Positions 1-11,677 of a stretch of DNA of 64,000 nucleotides are shown one piece after another. Positions within the stretch are counted from its first letter, which is position 1, and each line of letters starts with the position of its first letter. The stretch is taken from contig JAAKBF010000339.1 in assembly GCA_012656075.1 (NCBI GenBank), forward strand, positions 248,001-312,000. The letters run 5' to 3'. Below the pieces are notes generated by a model. That model did not search any database, had not been told where the DNA came from, and was given only the letters and a program-made list of their open reading frames with translations. Source of the stretch: Phytophthora hibernalis (lineage: Eukaryota > Oomycota > Peronosporomycetes > Peronosporales > Peronosporaceae). The position numbers and the translations under genes are program-made.

Positions 1-93
1 GGGAGCTTTTCCTTATCTCTAAATCTAGACAAAACAGAAGATAAACCCTAGACCTAATGCTTGAAATTCCCTCCATTTTGAATTTTGTCCAGC

Positions 94-2217
94 ATGGACG
101 TGATTCTCGCGCGCGCGGGGCTTAGCAGCGCCCAGCAGCATGCGCTCTGCCTGGATGCCGTGACTGACGAGGTGATGCGTACGGAAATCAAGCTGAAGGA
201 CGCCCTCACGGCTCTGAAGCGGCTGCGGGACGTTGTGCGCATAGCCCGAGACGTGCACAAATCGTCGACGCCGCTCGCCATGTTGGCGCCGCATACAGAG
301 ACGTCCGCCGCGCGACTGATCAAAATCGGAAGGCAAATCGATCCCTTGGTCCAGAAAATCTACTTTGGTTTGCGATCTCCGAGTGTCTCGCCATCATACG
401 AGGCTTCGCGGACGTCGACTGATGAAGAGGAGGGAGAAGAAGGGCGACTAGCGAGATTGAACTGGAGGATTGCTCAGCAGAGACCAGCGGGTCGCTTGCT
501 GGCTCCGGCTCCTTCGAGCACACGTCCTCCCCCTCCAGACCAATTTTTGCCTCACCAGACCAAGGAATTGCTGCTCCTCCACCTCCCTGGAGTGGCCCCA
601 CTCAGGGAGGACACCCGACGTATTGATGGATCCAGTGGTTTACGCGTCTCACTTGAGTTCTGGTTCACACATGATTGAACCACGCATGCAGGTTGGTCAG
701 AAGCGGCGAGCTGCCACTGCGGTGGAGAACTCTTTCTTGAGACCGAACACTTCCGAGCAGCTTTCGGATGTTTGTCCGATAAAGGTGGAGAGCAGACGAG
801 ATTCCAAACGAATGGCGACACACTCCAACTCGGCAAACAAAACAAAAGAAGTTCCTGTCGTGGCTGACCTCAAAAGGCGACTATCACAGATTCCACAGGA
901 GGAGCAGGAGGGTGCCTTGTTCAAAAGCATCCAGTCTGCGCTTGAGATTGCACAATTGACTATGGTTACAGGAGAAGAGGTACGAGTCCAGGAGGCTGTG
1001 AACTACGCGCGAAAAGCCACGGAAGACTTATTGAAGAGGGACGCTGATTTCACCATCGAACAGAACCGGCACGTGGAAGATGTACTGCAGGTATTATCGG
1101 TTGTTGTGCGCACTGTCCTGGCGACTAAGGGGAAAATTGAGGCATCAGGAGTGCGCGATCTGCATGAGCTTATCAAGCAAGTGCAGAACAAGTTCGAGGA
1201 TTCTTCGGCGCGCTTTCAGTGGTACGTGGGTGCTCAATACCATGATAGCGGCTTATACTAACAACCATCGTGTGCAGGTGCAACACGAATATGCGAAAAT
1301 TTATCACGGCACATTACAAAAAGCTTGCTAGTGTGTCTGTTGAAGACCAAAATAAGCTGGTGGCAGCTCTAGACGAAGTCCGTGGGTGGAAGTGCTCAGA
1401 AGACTACAGTGTTTCTAGGTTTGAGGGCATGATGGCTGTTGTGCGGGAGTTACTCGATGGTTCCTACGAAGAATGGCAGCCTTGCGAGGATTCACGATTG
1501 GCAGAGCTTTTGGGCCTCATGAACATCCGAATGGGTTCTTTTCGAGACAGCGCGGTGCAGAGAACTCGGCAACATGAAGTCAATGAATGGCTAAGCAAAA
1601 TGTCGGGCGCGTCCTTTACGCCGACTTTGGATCTGGTGTCTATCCCCCACCTAAGAAAGAAGATGTCTGTACTACGCCAAGGGGGATTTCAACGGAGTGG
1701 TGACGTCGAAGACAGCCTCAAACGGATTGATCAAGCAAGTTGTATGCCCAGCCTTGGGTACTTCACAAGGACCCTGTACTCTTTCCTGGCCAATGCAGTC
1801 ATGACGCGAGATGAAAAACTCCTTCCACTCCGTCGACTTTGTGAATTCAACGAACACCTTCAAGCGGTCAATAGCTTCGATTGTGAATTCGACCACTTGG
1901 AAATTCTCCGATCGAGCCAGGAACTTGAAAAATCCTGTATTTTATGCGTGCGATCATGCATGAGCGTCCAGATTACGAGAAGTGCTCGACCAGGTGCGTC
2001 CTTGGTGATTACTTCTATAGTATGACCAAACCTCAAACTCAAGTTGCTTCTAGTTTTTTTGTCTGATAATTTCTGCACTTGCGTGTATGTTAGCGCTGTG
2101 ATGGCATTACTTGCTTTTTTTCCACCGTCCAAGCGGCCAAGATTTGAGTTCCCGTTCGCTTCAGAGCCTCAGACTGGTGTCTCCAACAAACCTGTGGATG
2201 ATTCCAGTAAAGACTAA
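94..2217 (+). CDS. Unrecognised gene, family member A (frameshifted as read)
   Basis: I do not recognise this protein. It is the best preserved of three paralogues here (A; B at 44,041-46,210; C at 42,663-43,913 on -). The ATG at 94 is chosen because the first residues MDVILARAG match B (MDVILSRAG) and resemble C (MDTILAR). The protein starts with a helical region, then an acidic Ser/Glu stretch, a Pro/Ser-rich stretch (about 480-620), and a long helical C-terminal half ending in a conserved FPPS motif. Introns are inferred at 1,222-1,277 and 1,994-2,093, both GT-AG and at the positions matched in B. As read, the frame breaks near 455-670 and in the A-run near 1,930; one more A there would restore the frame shared with B. 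Function unknown; no signal peptide or membrane segment seen. Confidence 0.6.
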
Positions 2218-2479
2218 ATAGGCGCCAAAACCCTCAAGCTTTGTTGAGCATGCAAGTGGTTTCTTGTGTAGGTACTTTGAAGTATTTGAATACGGCAAAC
2301 AACTGTGAACATGTCTGACCGATCGCCGATTATTGAGATTGAGACGCATTTCATCGTCTTGCAGACTGGCCATAATCAGCGGTTGTTCGTTGGCGTTGGC
2401 TTTTGAAACTTCACTAATGGTCTGCAACAATGTCTGACAGGATGAGCCCAACAATCCGCATCCAGTATAACAATCTAAA
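2218..2479. other. No gene seen
   Basis: Intergenic DNA after family member A. Small open frames exist on both strands, but none looks like a protein. Confidence 0.5.
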
Positions 2480-2617
2480 AACCTTCAACAGACTGTTGAA
2501 GGTTATTGTTTTGGCTGCTTCGTTGGACAAGAGCTCACTTTTCATGCTTCGTCATGAAAAGAAGATACCGGTATCGGCTTATATCACCATTGACAATGGT
2601 GCCCATCAGCACCATTG
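2480..2617. repeat. Cluster of perfect inverted repeats
   Basis: Five perfect palindromes lie in 138 bp: 12-bp arms with a 1-nt spacer (2,480-2,504), 9-bp arms with a 6-nt loop (2,538-2,561), GATACCGGTATC (2,564-2,575), 8-bp arms (2,585-2,601), and 9-bp arms (2,594-2,617). The last two share the segment 2,594-2,601, so only one can form at a time. Could be the core of a foldback element or a structured transcript. Confidence 0.75.
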
Positions 2618-3089
2618 GCTTGCTTCAGGCGTAATTTAAAAATAAGTTCGCTTGGTGTGGTACTGTACACACGGACTCGTGTGTAATTCGTGGAGCACAA
2701 AATACACAAGTCTCGTCGATTCTGTTGAATTCAACGACGCGGTTTCAGGAGGACAACCCTCCCACGGCGTCCAGCTGCCGTCAGCGTTGTGGGTACACAT
2801 GTAGTAAGAGAATAACTACAGTAATTTGACACAATAGCGAGGTCCTGATATGTATTCACTTTCCAAGTGAAATTAATGTTTGAAGGTTTTGCAAAGCTTA
2901 GAGCACCTCCAACGGTATTGCATGGTGCAAAATTGATTAGAGGAAGTGAATGAGGAATTGCGAGGTGGAGCATCGCATAAACGGGCCACTCCTTGAGCAA
3001 TTCAGCTGCCATTCCCAACGGTTGTATTGCGCAGTGGCTATTTACAACGCAGCGCACTCTTCAACATCAGGTCCAGAGCCACATCGACG

Positions 3090-4357
3090 ATGAATACGCC
3101 TAGCGCGAACGCTCTTGTCGCTTCAGCCTCGTTGAACATCATTCGGCGAAGAAGAAGGTCACGCAAGAAAAAGCACGGAGGCTCACGACCAGGACGAAGT
3201 GCAAATATCGAGCGCGATCATGTTGCTGCTTATGAGCGCTTTAAGAAAATGTACTTTGGCGAGAGACCAATGTACACAGATGACCAGTTCAGGCGTCGCT
3301 TCCGCATGAGCAAAAGCTTGTTTAATACAATCCTGGACGCTGTTGGGCGACACGACGTCTATTTTACATGGAGAAAGGATTGTACAGGTAAATACGGCGC
3401 TCACCCTGCGCTCAAGGTCACTTCAGCGCTACGATTGCTTGCTTACGGCTGCTCGGAGGGCTCCCTCGACGAAGGACTGTGGATTGGTGAGTCAACAGTT
3501 CACGAGTCACTGGATAAATTTACATCAGCCGTGATCGCAATATACGGGCCTTGCCATCTACGACTTCCAAATGAAAACTATATTTCAAAAATGCTAGAGA
3601 TTAATGCCTTGCGTGGATTCCCTGGTGTGATCGGCTCAATTGACTGCATGAGGTTGCAATGGAAGAATTGCCCTAGCTCCTGGTGTGGAGCTTTTCAAGG
3701 AGCGTCTAAGAAAGCTACAGTCGTGTTAGAAGCCGTCGCGACGGCAGATTTACACATTTGGCATGCATTTATCGGTATGCCCGGGATTAATAACGACCTC
3801 AATGTGCTTGATGCATCCCCACTTATTGCTGAATACGTGGATGCAAATGCTCCGCGTTTTTCGTACGAGAAAAATGGATCCCCAAATGACTTCTTCTACT
3901 ATTTGGCAGACGGTATCTATCCTGAATGGAAATGCTTTGTGAAAAGTATCACCGCCCCCGCTAACGATAAACAACAGAAGTTTGCATCTTGCCAAGAATC
4001 GGTTCGTAAAGATTTTGAGCGTGCGTTCGGCGTATTACAAGCCCGATTTGCCATCGTGGCTAGACCAGCACAATTTGGACGCTAAATAAACTTCAGAAGA
4101 TTATGCAGTGCTGCATTATTCTTCACAACATGATCATTAGCGACGATGAGGAAAGCGGACTGAACACACAACAAGCTGTATATGCATATACAGCGTCACG
4201 TGCTGGATATCGGCGTCACCAATTTCGACACCAGCCGATTCAAACAACCGATGAGCTACCGCGATCCTTCGTGGAGAAGTACAAGGTCGTGATGAATTCA
4301 TCTTTGCACTTCAAATTAAAATCAGATTTAGTTGAGCATGTTGGATCGAACAACTAA
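3090..4357 (+). pseudogene. PIF/Harbinger DDE transposase, frameshifted
   Basis: This would cut and paste a PIF/Harbinger transposon. After a basic N-terminus (RRRRRSRKKKHGG), the DDE nuclease fold shows GSIDCM (first acidic residue, about 3,630-3,650), GINNDLNVLD (second, about 3,785-3,810) and RKDFERAFGVLQ (Glu, about 4,005-4,040), all typical of the DDE_Tnp_4/plant-transposase family. The frame ends early at 4,085. One missing T in CAATTTGG near 4,077 would rejoin it to the open frame running to 4,357, which continues with the family's C-terminal LHNMI segment. The ATG at 3,090 is preferred over an upstream start. The end overlaps the convergent - strand gene at 4,328 by 30 bp. Confidence 0.85.
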
Positions 4358-4837
4358 ATATATTGACATAAATGTCTTCTGTTTTGCATATTCAGTCAGA
4401 CTGGAGCTGTTTTTCTTCATCTCATCTAGTAGCTGCTTCTGTTTTAACAACAGATACTCCTTACCAAATTCTGAGAGGCCCTCCGTTGATGCACACATGA
4501 TGGACATTTCAGCTTGATCCCGCACTGTTTGCTGTTGATTCGCCATAAGCTCGACTTTCTTTTTCGCTACTTCGAGTTACTCTTTCATGATTGTTACTCG
4601 AGCTGTTGTTGCAATTGCTAGCTCGCGTTGGGAGTGCATAATTGCCTTGTCAACTTGGCCTTCTAATTGAAGTTGCTTCGCTTTCTTTTTCCCCGCCGAG
4701 CTCGGTCTTACAATCCGCCCACCACCAGGAGGCGACTGAAAACCATCGCAAGGGGGCGCGTTTTCTTCGTTGTCGTCTATCGCGGTGGTAGTACTAGGAT
4801 TTTCGGTATCCGAGCCGCTGCTGCCTCCTTCTATCAA
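4328..4837 (-). pseudogene. C-terminal part of a Harbinger partner (NAM/Myb-like) protein
   Basis: This frame has an acidic Ser/Pro-rich start, then GGRIVRPSSAGKKKAK and a long helix rich in Lys, Glu and Gln. That is the layout of the C-terminal domain of NAM-associated/Myb-like proteins encoded next to Harbinger transposases, which help carry the transposase to DNA. One in-frame TAA near 4,568 (probably from CAA) interrupts it. The upstream edge has no ATG and may be an exon boundary. It overlaps the 3' end of the transposase. Assignment rests on composition and neighbourhood, so it is moderate. Confidence 0.5.
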
Positions 4838-5257
4838 CAGGGAGTTAATAGTAAGCTATTTTTTCATTAATGAAGATAAAAAGTATTAATGTTTTTGCTG
4901 ATTACGTTCTCGCCGGTACGACGTCAAATCTTAGGTGCACGGACTATTTTTCACAAGCATGTTAAAGAAAGCCTAGACTTGAATTTTGTATTGACGAAAA
5001 AAGAACACCATCCATATCGCGGTGCAAAGTATTATAAAATGCACCGATTATGGTGCATATCAAGCGTCATCAGGGATATCTGAGGGCATCACACTTGATG
5101 TAGAGGATGTGGTTTTGGCCCTTTTACTGGGAGTGACTTTTCTTCGTTGCCAGACGCGCGCAAAACGACTGCGAATTTGAGTATTGAACTTGAAAAGAAA
5201 ACGAGGGAAACACAAGCATTACTTGACGATTAATCGCAGGCACCCCTGCTTCTGTTC
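4838..5257. other. No gene seen
   Basis: AT-rich DNA between the Harbinger partner fragment and a degraded gene. Only short open frames without protein-like features. Confidence 0.5.
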
Positions 5258-6661
5258 CTACTGAGTATCACCGTCACTTGTCTCCTCTCCATTTACAAAG
5301 GAATCCATCTCTCCGTAAGTGCTAGCGATCTCTTCCTTCTTCTGATCAGCGACGTCCTCCGTATCCTCAGCAGCGGTGTCCTCTTTATCCTCAGCAACGC
5401 TGACCTCTTTCTCCTCAGCAGCAACGGCGTCTTCATCACCATCAGTATGGGCACGCTCCTCCTCCTCCTTATTAGCTACGACGTCCGCGTTTCCAACTCC
5501 AACAGCAAGGAGGTCACTATGTCCGTCAACGTACTTGTCTTCATTCTCGTCCGCTTCGCCAGAACATGTACGATTCTTCACAAGCGGTCTCACCTGGACG
5601 CTGCGGTCGCAACGATACGTCAGGCGCGCGGTCCCATTGTGCCCAAGCCGATGCCAAATTGTGAAGCAGGTGGAATTGTTGTTGGGGTAGTGTCCTTTAC
5701 ACCCTGATCACACAAGTACATACTAGCATGATATCAAGTATTATTTCGACGTTAACATGTTGGATGTCAAGCAATATGCACTTGCCGCTCAGAGCATTTG
5801 CATCACTTTGGACAGTAAAACAGTGTCTCTTGGAGATTGTACCTAACTGTCGTGAGGATAGCGTATACCTTGAACTACCGCTGGTGTCGTTTGAGAATTC
5901 CATCTACCTCAACTCACTTGTTGTCCATCTTCAGCTTGTAGTTTCTTTGGGTAGTAGATTTTGTCCGTGTATACTTCATCTGATTTACCATGTACAGCAA
6001 CTTCCGCCAGTCCCTCAACATTCAGCGCTGCAGCGGGGTCCTTCTCAATCAGTCTTAGCATCTTCGCCAGGAGGTCGTAAAGGTCGATTAGTTTCCTTTC
6101 TTCTGGTAGCTTGCAACGGCGCTATCGCGAGCGGCCATCGTCAGCTGGGATAGTCTGCTGGGCATCGATCGGCGTTACCTCCTTGTCCTCTTCCTTCTAC
6201 TCGCTGATGTCATCATCGTGGTTCCTTGTACTGCTGACATACGTGCCATGCTCGCGTATAAGCCGCTCTCGAACGTCACCCGTCCTCTCCTCTACGCGGC
6301 GAAGGAACCCCTCGCCCTCGCGGCATCTCGCGCGATGCGACAGCAAGTTCACTCCACTTGGCGAATTCTGGAATGAACACTGAAGGCTGTCAGCCACCAA
6401 AACATGGGAAAGCTGTGTACTGGCCATGACAGGGAGTGGATACATTGACCTTCTTTTGACGGTTGGCACCCCAAGCCCTGTGCATCGCGGACTATTTCGA
6501 CTCAAATGTCTAGTCTTTGTCCATTCCCACATGCTTGATGTCAAGCATGTGAGAATTGTCACATGCTGCCTTATCAAGCTATAGTACCGGGGGTAATACC
6601 CGGGAATCATTTGAGGGCGAGGTCGTTTACGCGGTTGAGGCACGTCTCGCATAAAGCGCAC
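5258..6661 (-). pseudogene. Unrecognised degraded gene
   Basis: On the minus strand a single frame runs from about 6,350 to 5,920 with isolated TAG stops and otherwise protein-like sequence (REGEGFLRRVEERTGDV; LPEERKLIDLYDLLAKMLRL). It reaches a good intron donor (GTGAGT, about 5,917). Further down, 5,258-5,593 reads as an acidic Glu/Asp/Ala-rich tail. I recognise no domain. It lies inside the Harbinger remains, so it may be a captured or inserted gene fragment. A perfect palindrome with 11-bp arms sits in it at 6,528-6,551. Confidence 0.35.
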
Positions 6662-6886
6662 GCTTTTCTTAAGCTCTTCGTAGCAGTGGTGAAGGCGGAA
6701 TATTTCTGGTTTAACTCTCGGCTTTCTTTTCCCTTTGAGCTCCCTGACTTCACTCCTTCTTCATACTCGTGCAGTGCGTTTGCATTCAGCTGCTCTCTTT
6801 TAGCCGTAAACCGAAGCAGGGCTTCGTCAATGTACTCCATATTCGTCCAGCCGGTATGCTCTTCAGCTCTCACCTGATGCATGGCC
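6607..6886 (-). pseudogene. Possible exon 2 of the Myb/SANT-like Harbinger partner
   Basis: Reads MEYIDEALLRFTAKREQ and onward in an open frame. In Myb-like Harbinger partners the SANT domain is followed by a helix of this kind. If the pogo fragment and array are removed, the SANT exon (as at 7,488-7,742) would join this frame through a GT-AG intron of about 60 bp that contains the array junction sequence. Exon status is an inference. Confidence 0.35.
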
Positions 6887-7457
6887 ATTAAACGATGAGG
6901 TTATTTAAGCATTAAATCAACTGTTGATTCAGAGGCCTCCAAGTCCTCGTTTCTAAAATACCACAATGGTCAACATCTACACGATCGAGAGGAAGCAAGC
7001 CGTCATCGCTCAAGTTCAAGAAGGCCGTTCCGTTGCTTCTGTCGCCGCCACTACTGGTATTCATGAAAGAACGATCCGCAAGTGGCTGGCGATAGCAGCG
7101 GAGGGGTTTCCCTGACCAAGGCACGACCAGGGCCAAAGAAGTTCTTCCCGGAAGTGGCGGAGCGTCATCTCTACGACTGGGTCGTCGGCCGACAGCTCGT
7201 GGGCCACCCTGTCGGCCGTCGTATCATCATTCGCAAAGCGTAAGAAATTGCCTTGCTGGGGTGGGAGCGTTGGTTAGGGATGATATCGGCTATTTATGGA
7301 ACGGTTTCCTACTCTAACCATGAGATCTGCACAGGCGCTTCCGCTTATGCGCAACTATGTCGTGTCGGCAGATCTAACCGCTCTGTTCAACACGCTAGCC
7401 AAGCTTGTCATTGAGTTAGGCCTCGACAACTCGCGGGTATTCAACATGGACGAGACT
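6887..7457. repeat. Array partial unit 0
   Basis: Holds the 33-bp intron segment joined directly to the pogo fragment at about 6,917-6,920. The SANT exon and pogo terminal repeat are missing. Both parental sequences carry TCAA at the joint, so a deletion through 4-bp microhomology fits. It shares rare variants with unit 1 (GTGGGCC, GTCGTATC, GCGTAAG), which units 2-8 lack. Confidence 0.85.
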
Positions 7458-7487
7458 ATTAAACGATGAGGTTATTTAAGCATTAAA

Positions 7488-7742
7488 TCAAGGCCTTAGC
7501 CGTACCGCTGCCAAGCAAGATGCAAAGTGCGCGACGTCCGGCCTAATGAGCCCTGCCCACCGGCTTTGCAGAGCACCAGCATTTCTAGATGGAGCGTCTG
7601 CTGGTGCCAGACGAGTGTACATCTCATGAATGCGGTCCCAGAAGAGTGAAGAGCGTCCTGTTGCGCCGTCTTCAGAGATGTTGGTGTAAGCCTTACACAG
7701 ACATACGTCCTCCTGGGGGCTCCAAGGCGTAGCGTTTGGCAT
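7488..7742 (-). CDS. Myb/SANT-like domain exon (first of eight copies)
   Basis: An 84-codon frame repeated in every unit (others at 8,894, 10,301, 11,708, 13,115, 14,521, 15,928 and 17,334; each 255 bp). It begins MPNATPWSPQED and contains the spaced tryptophans of a Myb/SANT-type DNA-binding domain (WSPQED, FWDRIHEMY, LQSRWAGLI), followed by the F-C-V segment typical of Harbinger partner proteins. The C-terminal RLRP before the TGA is probably read-through into an intron. In the array the rest of the protein is missing, so a transcript would give only the DNA-binding part. All eight copies have the same translation. Confidence 0.65.
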   Translation of the reverse strand: MPNATPWSPQEDVCLCKAYTNISEDGATGRSSLFWDRIHEMYTRLAPADAPSRNAGALQSRWAGLIRPDVAHFASCLAAVRLRP

Positions 7743-7802
7743 GCTGGCGGTGTGCTGCAGGAACGAGAGGCTTTCGGAAGGCGTTGCAATTCGAAGTGCT
7801 TT

Positions 7803-7831
7803 GAAGTGAATAGACGCTCTCTATTCACTTC
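7803..7831. repeat. Hairpin upstream of the SANT exon (once per unit)
   Basis: Perfect 11-bp arms GAAGTGAATAG / CTATTCACTTC with a 7-nt loop, 61 bp upstream of the SANT ATG and so in its likely leader. Found at offset +345 in every unit. Confidence 0.8.
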
Positions 7832-8863
7832 GTCTCTCCCGTAGTGCGCCATCCATTTAAGGTATTTACTTTAGCGTTACTTTCGGGGTCCTATCAATAC
7901 GCCGTTGGGGCATCAAATGTTGAAATTACGCAATTTTGGCGCAATTCTGCGTATTTTGAACTACCGTTGGAGATGCTCATATTTAGAAGTTATTTGATTG
8001 GTACAAATCGATGTTTATATATTCTAGCCGGTTTTAAAATTTAATGACCTCGCTATTGAGGCAAATTACTGTACATGTACAAACAACGACGGAAAAAGAC
8101 GACCTTGACAGGCGTTAACACTGATAAGGTAAACGGCCAATTCGGGGCCGTTTGGTCAATTCAAGGCCGTCGAGATTTGTCCAGTGAGCACTCAGTATTA
8201 TCTTCTATGGCCAATCATTGGTTAAAATATGACTAAGTACGAAACCCATTCAAACTTATGTGAAGCTTGTTGGCGGGAAAATATGACGGTGGCGGGAACG
8301 AACGATTGGTGAGGATGCGGTGGTCAACTGTTGATTCAGAGGCCTCCAAGTCCTCGTTTCTAAAATACCACAATGGTCAACATCTACACGATCGAGAGGA
8401 AGCAAGCCGTCATCGCTCAAGTTCAAGAAGGCCGTTCCGTTGCTTCTGTCGCCGCCACTACTGGTATTCATGAAAGAACGATCCGCAAGTGGCTGGCGAT
8501 AGCAGCGGAGGGGTTTCCCTGACCAAGGCACGGCCAGGGCCAAAGAAGTTCTTCCGGAAGTGGCGGAGCGTCATCTCTACGACTGGGTCGTCGGCCGACA
8601 GCTCGTGGGCCACCCTGTCGGCCGTCGTATCATCATTCGCAAAGCGTAAGAAATTGCCTTGCTGGGGTGGGAGCGTTGGTTAGGGATGATATCGGCTATT
8701 TATGGAACGGTTTCCTACTCTAACCATGAGATCTGCACAGGCGCTTCCGCTTATGCGCAACTATGTCGTGTCGGCAGATCTAACCGCTCTGTTCAACACG
8801 CTAGCCAAGCTTGTCATTGAGTTAGGCCTCGACAACTCGCGGGTATTCAACATGGACGAGACT

Positions 8864-10270
8864 ATTAAACGATGAGGTTATTTAAGCATTAAATCAAGGC
8901 CTTAGCCGTACCGCTGCCAAGCAAGATGCAAAGTGCGCGACGTCCGGCCTAATGAGCCCTGCCCACCGGCTTTGCAGAGCACCAGCATTTCTAGATGGAG
9001 CGTCTGCTGGTGCCAGACGAGTGTACATCTCATGAATGCGGTCCCAGAAGAGTGAAGAGCGTCCTGTTGCGCCGTCTTCAGAGATGTTGGTGTAAGCCTT
9101 ACACAGACATACGTCCTCCTGGGGGCTCCAAGGCGTAGCGTTTGGCATGCTGGCGGTGTGCTGCAGGAACGAGAGGCTTTCGGAAGGCGTTGCAATTCGA
9201 AGTGCTTTGAAGTGAATAGACGCTCTCTATTCACTTCGTCTCTCCCGTAGTGCGCCATCCATTTAAGGTATTTACTTTAGCGTTACTTTCGGGGTCCTAT
9301 CAATACGCCGTTGGGGCATCAAATGTTGAAATTACGCAATTTTGGCGCAATTCTGCGTATTTTGAACTACCGTTGGAGATGCTCATATTTAGAAGTTATT
9401 TGATTGGTACAAATCGATGTTTATATATTCTAGCCGGTTTTAAAATTTAATGACCTCGCTATTGAGGCAAATTACTGTACATGTACAAACAACGACGGAA
9501 AAAGACGACCTTGACAGGCGTTAACACTGATAAGGTAAACGGCCAATTCGGGGCCGTTTGGTCAATTCAAGGCCGTCGAGATTTGTCCAGTGAGCACTCA
9601 GTATTATCTTCTATGGCCAATCATTGGTTAAAATATGACTAAGTACGAAACCCATTCAAACTTATGTGAAGCTTGTTGGCGGGAAAATATGACGGTGGCG
9701 GGAACGAACGATTGGTGAGGATGCGGTGGTCAACTGTTGATTCAGAGGCCTCCAAGTCCTCGTTTCTAAAATACCACAATGGTCAACATCTACACGATCG
9801 AGAGGAAGCAAGCCGTCATCGCTCAAGTTCAAGAAGGCCGTTCCGTTGCTTCTGTCGCCGCCACTACTGGTATTCATGAAAGAACGATCCGCAAGTGGCT
9901 GGCGATAGCAGCGGAGGGGTTTCCCTGACCAAGGCACGGCCAGGGCCAAAGAAGTTCTTCCCGGAAGTGGCGGAGCGTCATCTCTACGACTGGGTCGTCG
10001 GCCGACAGCTCGTGAGCCACCCTGTCGGCCGTCCTATCATCATTCGCAAAGCGCAAGAAATTGCCTTGCTGGGGTGGGAGCGTTGGTTAGGGATGATATC
10101 GGCTATTTATGGAACGGTTTCCTACTCTAACCATGAGATCTGCACAGGCGCTTCCGCTTATGCGCAACTATGTCGTGTCGGCAGATCTAACCGCTCTGTT
10201 CAACACGCTAGCCAAGCTTGTCATTGAGTTAGGCCTCGACAACTCGCGGGTATTCAACATGGACGAGACT
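8864..10270. repeat. Array unit 2 (1,407 bp)
   Basis: SANT exon 8,894-9,148 (-). Pogo ATG near 9,779 (+), frame closed early by GGGG. Confidence 0.9.
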
Positions 10271-11677
10271 ATTAAACGATGAGGTTATTTAAGCATTAAA
10301 TCAAGGCCTTAGCCGTACCGCTGCCAAGCAAGATGCAAAGTGCGCGACGTCCGGCCTAATGAGCCCTGCCCACCGGCTTTGCAGAGCACCAGCATTTCTA
10401 GATGGAGCGTCTGCTGGTGCCAGACGAGTGTACATCTCATGAATGCGGTCCCAGAAGAGTGAAGAGCGTCCTGTTGCGCCGTCTTCAGAGATGTTGGTGT
10501 AAGCCTTACACAGACATACGTCCTCCTGGGGGCTCCAAGGCGTAGCGTTTGGCATGCTGGCGGTGTGCTGCAGGAACGAGAGGCTTTCGGAAGGCGTTGC
10601 AATTCGAAGTGCTTTGAAGTGAATAGACGCTCTCTATTCACTTCGTCTCTCCCGTAGTGCGCCATCCATTTAAGGTATTTACTTTAGCGTTACTTTCGGG
10701 GTCCTATCAATACGCCGTTGGGGCATCAAATGTTGAAATTACGCAATTTTGGCGCAATTCTGCGTATTTTGAACTACCGTTGGAGATGCTCATATTTAGA
10801 AGTTATTTGATTGGTACAAATCGATGTTTATATATTCTAGCCGGTTTTAAAATTTAATGACCTCGCTATTGAGGCAAATTACTGTACATGTACAAACAAC
10901 GACGGAAAAAGACGACCTTGACAGGCGTTAACACTGATAAGGTAAACGGCCAATTCGGGGCCGTTTGGTCAATTCAAGGCCGTCGAGATTTGTCCAGTGA
11001 GCACTCAGTATTATCTTCTATGGCCAATCATTGGTTAAAATATGACTAAGTACGAAACCCATTCAAACTTATGTGAAGCTTGTTGGCGGGAAAATATGAC
11101 GGTGGCGGGAACGAACGATTGGTGAGGATGCGGTGGTCAACTGTTGATTCAGAGGCCTCCAAGTCCTCGTTTCTAAAATACCACAATGGTCAACATCTAC
11201 ACGATCGAGAGGAAGCAAGCCGTCATCGCTCAAGTTCAAGAAGGCCGTTCCGTTGCTTCTGTCGCCGCCACTACTGGTATTCATGAAAGAACGATCCGCA
11301 AGTGGCTGGCGATAGCAGCGGAGGGGTTTCCCTGACCAAGGCACGGCCAGGGCCAAATAAGTTCTTCCCGGAAGTGGCGGAGCGTCATCTCTACGACTGG
11401 GTCGTCGGCCGACAGCTCGTGAGCCACCCTGTCGGCCGTCCTATCATCATTCGCAAAGCGCAAGAAATTGCCTTGCTGGGGTGGGAGCGTTGGTTAGGGA
11501 TGATATCGGCTATTTATGGAACGGTTTCCTACTCTAACCATGAGATCTGCACAGGCGCTTCCGCTTATGCGCAACTATGTCGTGTCGGCAGATCTAACCG
11601 CTCTGTTCAACACGCTAGCCAAGCTTGTCATTGAGTTAGGCCTCGACAACTCGCGGGTATTCAACATGGACGAGACT
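10271..11677. repeat. Array unit 3 (1,407 bp)
   Basis: SANT exon 10,301-10,555 (-). GGGG variant, plus a private change giving CCAAATAAG where other units read CCAAAGAAG. Confidence 0.9.

Larger units (their letters stand above)
2760..8100. mobile_element. PIF/Harbinger-type element, disrupted
   Basis: Inferred extent. The sequence at 2,780-2,850 resembles the reverse complement of about 8,040-8,095 (shared blocks include CAGTAATTTG and CAATAGCGAGGTC), as terminal inverted repeats would. Between them lie a DDE transposase on + and pieces of a Myb/SANT-like protein on -, the two-gene convergent layout known for PIF/Harbinger. The element is broken by an unrecognised degraded gene (about 5.2-6.6 kb) and by the array that begins at 6,887. 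Exact ends and the 3-bp target duplication could not be fixed. Confidence 0.5.
7458..8863. repeat. Array unit 1 (1,406 bp)
   Basis: SANT exon 7,488-7,742 (-); pogo 5' end 8,127; pogo ATG 8,373 (+). Has GGGG in the pogo frame but CTTCCGG rather than CTTCCCGG, and the GCGTAAG stop variant shared with unit 0. Confidence 0.9.

Noticed and set aside
7496..7852. 118-codon minus-strand frame in each array unit
   Set aside because: Overlaps the SANT exon in another frame and has no recognisable domain; repetition only reflects copying of the unit.
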